In this document: one piece after another, positions 25,501 through 36,500 of the stretch
How positions within the stretch are numbered: position 1 is the first letter of the stretch
Layout of the letters: each line of letters opens with the position of its first letter
Assembly (NCBI RefSeq): GCF_001640805.2
Contig: NC_066856.1
Location: forward strand, 3,109,937-3,173,936
Length of the DNA stretch: 64,000 bases
Source of the DNA: Lates calcarifer
Lineage: Eukaryota; Chordata; Actinopteri; Centropomidae
Direction: 5' to 3'
Translations under genes and position numbers: made by a program
Notes under the pieces: model-generated
What the model saw: the letters and a program-made list of their open reading frames with translations, nothing else
The model's database searches: none
Told to the model about the DNA's origin: nothing

Positions 25501-28500
25501 CTGGATGCCATTATCCCGTCATTGTCTGGAGCTGATATGTGAAAACTGCTTTTGTTGTGCTTGTTGACACATACCGACATTGCTGTCATACACACACAGA
25601 GAAATGTATCAAGCTGTATAACTGTATTTAGCTCATAACCATCCATAAAAAGTGCCTGGATTGAGACCTGATCTGCAGCTTTGCTCAGGACAACCCTTGT
25701 GATCATTAAATTGACTCTGATGATTGTTTTGAACTGTGATCATCTAATGGTACTGCCCAGTAATCAAATCAATCAAATCTAAACAATCAAACACTAAAAT
25801 AAATTAGGAAACTTGAGTTTCAAAACTTTTTCATTACTTGAAAAGTAAATGATAAATCATGCACGTGTCAGAGCCTGCAGGTCGCAAGTTATTTATGTGG
25901 CACCCTGGCATACACCATGTTGGGAACATGAATTTAATACAAGTCTTTGGTGGAAAATGGGTATTACATTGACCATTGCATACTAAATGCGATCTGTTAA
26001 ACCAATAGTTGAAAGTAACAAAGATAAGTAAGATCAAATGTGACTGGATGAGTCATTTGTCTAAAAAACACCCAGTACACTCATGGGCCTCATGCAAGAA
26101 CATTTTATATTCCTCTCCTGAATCTCTCTTACTGTTTGTCTGAGGTTTGCTGGTACAAGTGTTCCAATTGGGATTCACCAAACTCTTTACTGGACAAACT
26201 TGTAAATCATCTGTTTCAGCCTGATGAATGCCACTTGTTCACAAGGAGACATTCACATTCTTCTGATGTGATCATTAGCATGATCAACGCCCCCTAAAAT
26301 CACCGTATAAAGCTGCCTGTTGTAGTCTGTTTGTGGGTGGTTTCATTCATAAATAAATTTCTCATGAATTTCTCATACATGCGACATAAGAGCAAATCTT
26401 TCTATGTGTGATTCATACATGAATCCCATTGACTTCCAAAGTTTGGAGACATACCTTAACGAAATACTGTTTGGGGCTATAACAGCTCCTGTATGCTCAG
26501 ATGTTGGATTTCTATAGTTCCCTTTTGGGAATAGTGTGCTGTCCCAGACATGGTTAGGTTGAAAATGAGTAACTGAAGTGGCTTCCTGTAGATGTATTGT
26601 TGTAGAATCAATAGGTAACAGGAAAAAAAGGTTTTTATTTATGTGATGTTGAATTGATTTGTCCCACATAATCATAGCAGGGTTTCAGATAGACCTGTGT
26701 AGCTTGAAAATTATGGTTAGAGTTACAATCACAATCACTTTCTTTTCTTGTCAGCATTTTTCTTTGTTTGGTGTTGTCAAACTTTTTACTTTCTCCAATG
26801 TAAGATACCTTTCAGATTTTATCTTTTATTTTTATTGCCCCACTGTAGTCAGTTTAGAGTTAAACATGTTATGAAATGCCATGATTTGCAGCATTCAGTT
26901 GGAGCTATTGAACAAGCCACAGATTTTTGCAGATGCTGTTTGTGTTGGGATTGCCACTAAGTGCTATATTTGGCCACAGATGTTGTTAAGTCTGGGACAG
27001 TGCTCTGCTTCTGTTGTATGTGAGAAAACCCTGTCACCAGAGGCCTTTCACTCAAGCATGCCTTCCCTGTTGTGGTCTACCTCAACTCATATAATTTAAT
27101 TTCCAAAGCAATTTAGAAAATGTTACAAATGTCAAAATATCTAGAAGTGCTTACACTTGAAACATCTAATAATAGTTGGGCAGAGCTGAGAGGATAGGAT
27201 GAGCAAAAGCATGTTCAGTCTTGCCATCTGATGGCTGCACTTGTACCTGTTGTAGTGGCAGTGTTGTTTTCAGATCTGTTTTCAAGAAGGCAGCCTAGCA
27301 CTGGGACAGGTTTGTAAACTTAGGATGCTTTGTCAGGCAAACAGGTGCAGCAACAACTTAAAAGAAAGCTGTTGCATTAATCAATAGGGAATGAGATGTA
27401 TATCATTTTAACATAGGTATACAAATAATGTTATCAGTGTTATACAATCACTGTGTTGCTTTCATATCCAGACATTCCAGGAATGTCCTATAAAATACAC
27501 TGTTAGGAAGCGTACTAGAAAAATGAACTAGGGTTACATTGTTGCTTTATTGTCTTAGCCCACACAGGAGTGCTTGTTGTGAAGCGTATGTCTAAACATT
27601 AAAAAAGTTCTGTATTTTCAGGCTGATGTATGGGGCTTTTTTATCTTAACATGTTACTGGCTGTTGTTCTTACTGATGGTGTCTTTCCCTGTTGTTGTGT
27701 TATGTTGCAGGGACCAGTTATTCTCCACAGGAAAATTCTCACAACCACAGCTCCCTTCATAGCTCCAACTCACATTCTAACCCCAGCAAGACCTCAGACA
27801 CAGTAAGTGTAGCCTCTGCCATAGCATGGAGGCAGATGATGGACTAAATACTGTTTTTCCAGTACAATAGTTTGAATTGTTTCTTGGCAGTTGCTGCTGT
27901 TTAGTAGTTTGACAGCTTTGACATTACGTTTTGTGGCATCTTCTTGATAAATGACTGCTTAGATAACAGTGATAACATCTTGGAAAATGTTATTTAATAT
28001 TGTCCAAAAAACTGGGCACATAGATTAGGGCAAACATATTTTAATGGTCAACTTTTCTTACAGTGTTCTCTTTTAATTTCCTCTCTGATAAAGTAAAATG
28101 TTATCGTTATATAAATTAAAATACTATCCTATTTTCTTACATGCTTGTGCTAAAATTGCCAATTACATCAGTTTTCCTAGATAAAACTAATGCAGTCAAA
28201 TACAATTGTCCTGAAATAAATCCTCTTTGATGATGGTTATAATGTTCAGTTTTTATTAAAATTTTATGTTCTGGTTGGGTAAGGTGTTGAGTCTCTATGG
28301 TCTTTTTGGAGGATGTAGTTTGTGGTGCTGTTGAGTTGTGTTGCATTACACAGAGAGGTGTTTTGGCTATTTAACCTACCCATGTTGATATAAATGGGTG
28401 GACAGAATAATAGAAACAACTGTCACTTAAGCACAAAACATTTAAACAGCACCACAGACTTCAGCCTCTAAAATGATCACAATGTTGAATCATCAAGCCT

Positions 28501-30524
28501 TTGACTTCATAATACTGACCTAAACAACATGATGAAAATGGAACATTATAACATTATAAAAGCAATGGGTTACTGTGAAAAATGGTGCCTGCAAATGAGC
28601 ACAAAACACCAGTCACAATAATATGTCTTATAAAAGAGCAAACTGTTTCACTTTGATTACCTGAATGATCTGAAGCTGTCTTCCCTTCCAGTTAAAAAAC
28701 CTCTCCGAAGACAGCCCAGCTAAAGCTATCTACCTTCAACCCCCAATCGCTCTCTACATTTCAGATTACATTACATGCGCTTGCATCAGACCCTCTAAAC
28801 ACACATGCACACAGTTGCTCTCTGTCTGGCTGGCAGCATTTCCTTACACATTTGCTCTTTTTTTTCAGCCTTATGAACCTGGTGACGACTGGTCAGAGCA
28901 CATCAGCTCGTCTGGAAAGAAATACTATTACAACTGCAGGACAGAGGTGTCCCAGTGGGAGAAGCCCAAAGAGTGGCTGGAGAGGTAGCTATAATCCAGT
29001 TATCCACACCACGTGATTATATACATTTAATTTTAAGCAGTGTCACACAAAGGTTGGATACACCGCTAATATCTGTTTCCATTCATACTTGTATCTGTGT
29101 TTCACAGAGAACAGAGGCAAAAAGAGGCAACAAAGACTGCGGTTGTTAACAATTTCCCCAAAGACAGGGACTACAGAAGGGAGGCTATGCAAGCATCGGC
29201 AGCCCCTACTGGTTCTAGTAAGTCTCTCACGCATTTTCCCCTCACCAGTTTGCAATGACTGATCATAATGAATCACACATGCTTTGTTTACATATCTGTG
29301 GATTTTCTTTGCTTGGCTGGCCCAAAATATCTAACATTAGCTTTCTCCATCATTGTAACCATCTTCTCCAAATCTGCCTCTAAGCCTTCAGCTTAAGCAT
29401 TGTTGTTATTGGTTAGTCAATGATGACTATTGTTGAGCTGACCTTCTGCTGATGAATGCTAAGGAACTGCTTACCAAAAGACTGAGACTACAAATGGCTG
29501 AACATGCATGCAGCTGTGGCTTTAAACAATGTAGTGTGGCTATGCACTAAAACCAATCTGGTGAACCAACTGACTGGACAATATTGGATCAAATCCATCA
29601 CAGTCGTAGCCAAGTAGTGTTTACAGTCAAAAGATAAAATGACCGTGTGTGAGAGAATATATTATTCTAATCCGATGTCACTCATTATTGTTCTCATTAA
29701 CATGAATGTAAACATCATTTTATGGCTAGAATTGGCACCACTGATTACATGTGTGTGCATGTAGAAGAAACTAATAAAAACTGGGTGAGAACAGTCAGCC
29801 GACAATGAGAATTGTATTATAATTGAGTTCATTAGGTTTCAGTGCAAAGCCGCAGGTCACCTGAAATCCGCCTCACTATTGTGAAGTTCACTCACCTCAA
29901 GCACTAAGAATTTGTGTTGCTCAAGGCTCTTTACTCACCATTTCATCCTAATTCAGCATTTTCCCTGCTGATTGCAGGAGCTGTGTAGCGACAGAAATCT
30001 GATCACATTCTGAATGTTGTCCAGTGTGTTGTCTTCTGTATGTACTCAGTTGACCAGTATGTGCTGCTACCTAATGATGGGATGTTTGAAGCCGAGGCTT
30101 CGAGGTGTGTACGTAGTATGAAGGGGTGTGTCAGGTGAAGCCCCATTTTGAGGCTTGTATTGTTTTGCAGAAAACCACGTGCCCTATGACAAACGAGGCC
30201 TCAGTTTGTGTGGTATACGTCACCGTTTCGTTTTGAGTCGGTTTTTGGTAAACATCTGCCACTTAACAGGTTGTTGCAAGTATTGGTTTGGTTCATGCGT
30301 CGTCATTGTTGCAGAGTTTGTAGTAGGTTGAGTATTTGTTATTATTATGATTATTATCATTATTTTTAGTAGTTCTTGTTCTGTTTTATAAGAAAAATCC
30401 CCCAACTCACACTGTGTCGCCCCAAGCACTGAATCCCATCACACAAAAATGACAAACCTCATCATGTGAATTATCAGTGGAGTATAAGTGATATAATTAT
30501 CTTCACGAATCTTCACACACACAC

Positions 30525-30558
<34 letters not shown>

Positions 30559-33500
30559 GCGTTCATACATCGTTCATGCGTCGTTCATGCGTCGTATAAT
30601 CAAAAGCGTGTCTCCATTTTAGCAAGATTGATGCCAATAGTGCGCGATGCAATATTTGCAAAAAGGATATAGTTGCTAAGGCCGGCAACACGACCAATTT
30701 GATGAAGCATTTGAACGTGCACAAAATCAATTTAAGAGCAGGAAGTTGCTCCATGTTCAATTGCACAAAGATTTAAGGGTCCTTAGTATGTAGCAGTGAG
30801 CATTAGACACTGACTTGTCACTTGTTCTTTTGCACTGAAAATTATTTGGTGTATATTTTTTTGTTAGAAAACTGCTTTGAGTGGAAAAATGTCAAAGCTG
30901 AAAAATAAAACTCAAGATTTATACCATAATATGTAATGTAATTTTCTTTGTTAGAACTGATTTGATAAAATTGGTATTGGAAAAATGTATTGTTCAGGAA
31001 CCGGTATCGAAAATTTTTGAATGATACCCAGCCCTAGTAAGGTGTTTGTTGCTCTTTGTTCAACACTCTTAGAGTCTGTTTCCATCTTTAGATGCTCTGA
31101 CACACTTGTGCACTAGTGCCAGGCAGAAAGCAAAATGTTGCAGAACATTTCTACTACACAGTGACACACCTCTGTGAAGCTCCTCTCAAACTATGATTGA
31201 TGTCACAGATGTCATCTATCACGAATAACCTGTTTCTGAATACCTATTAACCACTCCCTAAAACACTTCCTCGAATACCTGGCACAGCAGTGTTCATGAA
31301 TAAATGCTTTTGAAATTCTGGAGACACAAAAATTGTCATATAGTCAAGTGTTCTTGCTGCATTCATTAATTTGACCACAGAGACTAAAATTCCCCTGACC
31401 ATTAAATTGCCTTATTTATCAGTATTTGCTAGCAGTCATTCTGTCACGCAAACTACACTGTTTTATGACAGTGTCACAGTGGGAGGCCTTATTCATTTAT
31501 TGTGGAAAGCTAAAGCTGATGTACAAAGACTCTGTTGATGGTAACACAACACTTGCTGCACACTGCCATCTTAACACAAGGGTAGGTGCAAACCTCAAAC
31601 AAACATCTAATGAAAGCAGGTCTTATGGACACATGAACAGGCAGCTTGCCTGTAGTATCGGCTCTAATCACAGCTGCTCACAGCAGCTCAGGCCTGTTTG
31701 TAAGGATGGCAGCATTACACATCACCAGTAATCCTACAGCAGGAACTGTGTGTGTTGAGTATATTAGAAATAAGTAGTTGTTTACAGTAGGCTCTGTTAA
31801 GGAGGTCATGGAGCCACTCACTTTTTTGTTAATTACATGTATTATAGGCAAGATACCAGAGCTTGCTCCACAATATTGTACTGTGGTTACCTGAGGTGCC
31901 TATTACAGTTACTCACTGTGGTTCTTTAATCGCTTTCATTTTTGGTACATTTGCAGCAGTTAAACAGATTTTAGTTTGTCTGTTGTGGATATGTCCAGTT
32001 CAACTTGACAAGTAAATCAACCGTAAACCATTTGAATTCATGGTAAAGCTGCACAAAAAATGGGAAGGAACAGAGGGATTAAATACTTTCTGATCACACT
32101 GTATGTTTTGCATAAGATTTGCAGCTCTTCTATGATTCTGAATTCATTAATAAATGCCAAAAATGCTTTTGTATTTTTGTACACTGCAGCATCCATACAA
32201 TATATAGTCCCTGCATAGTGAATACTGTCCACCACATCACAGACAGACTAACATTAGTATAAGGGAGCACCAACACCCAGCAATAACAAACGAGACCAGT
32301 GACCAAAACAAACTCCAGCACTTTATAAAACTTCAACCAACTCTGACTGGGCGAAGAAAATAACTCGGCCATAGTCGATTTAATTGCAAAATCACTGGGC
32401 TAGTTTGTTTGTAGTAGAGAACCTTTTCTCCACTGTTGGAGACATAATGTTAACAACAACACAGCACACGTTTTTTTTTTTGTTTTGTTTTGTTTGTTTG
32501 TTTTTTAAACTTCCCCTTCAGAACACCCAAACTTCTCAACTTCTGTTTTTATTAAAAACAAAACATTTAACCAGTGATGTTGGTCAGCAAATTATACTTT
32601 CATTATTTTCATACTTGAAGATTTGTCAGATGCTTAAAGTTAATGTGGTGAACTTGAATACTCGCGTTTAGAAACAACCCTCATTAAGACCAGTCGCTGC
32701 AAAACACTGCATAATGATTTATAACACTATAGAATTTTACATGTCCGGAAACTTATCACTGCGGCAACTCTTTTATCTCTTGATCAACAATTGTGAGATA
32801 AACTGTTGTAATACCATCATACTCTTAATGTTACAAAGTAATCTACCAAGAATGTGTACTTTTATGTATGTGATTGGATATCACAGTGTTTTGACAGATG
32901 ATGCTGCATTGCCATGTAAAAAAAATATTACAAGGTCATCAAAACAGTTGAATCTGGCTCAGATTTTGCTGGAGACTCCAGTGTGTGTGTGTGTGTGTTT
33001 TTAGTCTTATAAAGAGTGTGATGTGGGACCATAAACCTTTGAATATCCTTCTTGCTTAGTCAGTTATTCTGATTTTTTTTAAATGTATTTTGCATTAGAT
33101 ATGCCACAAAGAATGCATCAAGCCCGGTTTTATATTTCACAAGCCTTTTACTGTACATGAGTTCAGACAGAAAGCACTGTTGGACTGGCTCCATTCAAAT
33201 GAACAAGAGGGAACTACGTGGACTCTCTGCCTACAGAAATTACATCCTCCTTTCTGCTGACTTGACAGAGTCAGCCCAGGTGGAGAAGCCTACAGCAACC
33301 CTTGCCACCCAGTCCCAGTCATCAACCTCAGGCTCAGGGAGCTTGAACCCATCATCAGGGCCCCCTGGATCATCAGCTTCCACAGTGCCCGTGTCTCCAG
33401 TCCTGCAATCCCCCGCCCCTCCGATACTCCAGGACCCCACCCTGCTTCGCCAGCTTCTCCCAGCACTTCAGACTGCCCTGCAGCTCAACAATGCCAGTGT

Positions 33501-36500
33501 GGACATGGCGAAAATCAATGAAGGTAAGACAAATGCACATCTAAAATACAAATGATTTAATGTACATTCATGCGGTGTCTACAGTCAGTCAGCTGCAGTG
33601 ATTTTGTTTGATGAGCAGTTGTTATAGGGAGACTGTTTGAAATACTTTGCTCTATGTAATGCTGTTGGCTATTTGACTAGTCAGCCTCAATCCCTCATGG
33701 CTGGGGTATGCAACAGGTCACCTCACTGTGTCTCAAGGAAAAAATAGCTGTTCACACTGCAAGATGGGATGTAAACCTGGCTGTCACAGAGTGGCAACAC
33801 ACAGTAATTATAAATGTGGGGATAAAAATGCTTTCAGAAGCCTGCAAACTCATCCCACTTGAGTTTGTAGGCTGGGTTCAGAGTGCGTTTGTCCATTCAA
33901 CAAGCACTTCTGTTTGAGCATACTGGCAGCCTCCATCCATGCTGTTTGCTGTGAGCCCCTTCATCTCAACAGCAATGTGAATGACTAGCCCAACAGTCCA
34001 GTGTTGTGCCAACACTCAGTGGAAAACTTGGCTGACATTGAAGGGGCAACTTATGCATCCCAACTGTCTGAGTCTTAGTCACATGATCCAACCCAAGGAT
34101 CAGCGGTACATACACCTCTGCAGAATGGGTGGTTGAGAGGAAAGTTAGAAACTGTGACTTATTGGTCACCGTTTGTCAGGCAGTGTTAATGTATTATCGG
34201 TTCTAGCATTTAGCAGTTCCTCTGAGAGAGAGAGTACCTACTGTTCACCGAGGTCTAACCTCTAGTTTATAGGCTTTAACAGCTCACCCAGCTGATTGCC
34301 AGTTTGTCTAGCAGGTGTGTACAGTGCTCTACTGCTATTGACTGATTGCAGTACACATTGTACCTAGCACCAAAAGAGCCTAATCTTAAATGATGGAATG
34401 CTCATTTTTATTCATCGAGTCAATGGTGTAGAATGCAAAATCTTACATAGTAATCATAAACATGAATATGTTTTTCCCTCAGGACCATACCATCCAATGG
34501 CACTGTATCCTCAGTGGAAACATGTTAGTTTTGCCACAGTCTGTTAAAACTGTGGAATTAAATGGGACACATTACTGAATTTGACTGTCAAATTTGCTGT
34601 GAGGCGTTGCAGAAACCATTCTAGGTGCTGTACTGAATACAATACCAGGGGTGATTAGTAGAAGGTGATGAGTTAAACAGTTCTCTTTGTATGTGCAATT
34701 CAACTCTTTGAGTGATTATGCAGAAAGTTTGAAGTTAATAACTTTCGTGACAAAGACATCATTTCTGCTGTGGACCATTTTCTCAGACAGTGCTGACTTG
34801 TAATTTCCAGTTACCTGAAACCGAAATATCATAAACATTGCCAATCCTTCAATCAAGCAATCAGTTAATCAGTCAGTCACCCCTTTTATGTTAGTGCACA
34901 GGCTAACGGTATGTCTGTTTGTTTCTATAGTTCTCACAGCTGCTGTCACACAAGCTTCATTACAGTCGATGCTCCATAAGATCCTCACTGCTGGACCATC
35001 GGCTTTCAATATCACTACTATCCTCTCTCAAGCTGCTCAACTCTCCAACCAAGGTAAATAAAGTATATACAGAAGCATGTCTGTTCCTCCACCACATGGT
35101 GATATATTCAGTTAGGTGTGTTGTATAATGACTGCTTTGGCTGATGAGCAGAGTTAGAGCAGAGTTAACTATGGATTTCCTGTTAGTTAAATACCTCTGA
35201 TAGCATCAGCCATCAGGAAATCAGTTTCCTGACTTGTGTGTCGAACTGTTTAAGATGTCTCTATGAGTTAATATTGGTGCAGGGTATTAAATTCAGTATT
35301 AAATTCAGTAGATTGTAATGATCCCTTATATTGTCTGTCTTTTTGTTGGTGTATCTCCAGCAGCCCAGCAATCGAACCAGTCACCAATGTCGTTAACATC
35401 AGACGCCTCATCGCCTAGGTCCTATGTTTCTCCAAGGATCAGCACACCACAGACCAATGCTGGTCCTCTAAAGCCCCTCCTCAGCACGCAGCCTGTCATC
35501 TCACAGCCAAAAGTAAGACAAAAAATCCTCAGCAAGGGTATAGAGTAACTAGTAGGGTGGGAAAAGAAGCCAGCTGGGTGAATTTTGGAACATTTTCCAC
35601 TGGGAAAATAACTGTGACCAAGGACAACAACACAATTGGCACATATGAACATGAAATATTCTCAGTAGAAACTTGAGCTTTTCTTCTGTTTTATCAGACC
35701 TGATGAGCTTATGTACCTGGTCTCAGATATCTTAACTGATGCATGTTGATGATTAATGAAACAGGTTCTGATGGAAAGCTGGACAAAATATGCTTTTAGT
35801 ATCTGTAAGCTTGTATCTTGGTCCTGTAGAGAGGACATGTTTTGATGTAGTGTTTCTAAATTTCTGTGTCCAGGTGAGCACGCCAGCAGTAAAGCAGGCA
35901 TCTCATCCCCAACCCACGTCCCAGCAGCCCCTCTCCAGCGATAAGCAGCATAGTCATGATGCCACCACAGCCTCCCCGCGCACCCTGCAGCGCCAAGGGT
36001 AGGTACAACCACACAACTCGCTCAACTTTAACAAGAATGAGTAGTCATGAGAAGTGGAATAATCGCCAGTCTTTGATTATATCTGAGGATGGTTTTAAGC
36101 ATTGGTCTTCTTTGTGTGTCCTGAGATGATTAACTCTGAGATATTTGAGTAGATTTACTATTGACTTTATGTAGGTAATGTGTCAGTCTGTTAGTCTGAG
36201 TGCTGGTGTATTCTTTGAGCAGTACATCATTGTTTAATTTGTAAATAGCATAAACATTTATGTACATTGATGTGCTTTTCTGCACATGTAACCAAAGATA
36301 GTGGACACACTATGTCTGTCGGCCCATTCATATCAGCCCATGAATGATGGAGGCTTTCGACAGTATTCATTGTGTTGTGTTGTGGCACCATCTGCTGGTC
36401 ATAAATGGAATGGTGACTGTTGACAATGAGACAGTTGTTTCTCTTCTGTCATCGAGGTCATGCCTTTGTTTGTGGACTGATTTACAATAGGTAGCCAATT

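Larger units (their letters stand above)
20886..27710 (+). other. wac: wac intron 3 (6.8 kb)
   Basis: Largest wac intron. It has microsatellites at 22.2 and 23.76 kb, a possible MITE remnant at 26.1 kb and a low-degeneracy, GC-balanced stretch at about 25.33-25.70 kb that could be a regulatory element. No coding is recognised. Confidence 0.8.
29218..33268 (+). other. wac: wac intron 6 (4.1 kb), site of a missing exon
   Basis: In mammals an alternatively used exon of about 309 nt lies here. I read this interval for its conserved text (EDKHSSD, NDRDYRLPR) and found none. It holds the hAT fragments and the CA/TA repeat instead. Confidence 0.75.
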
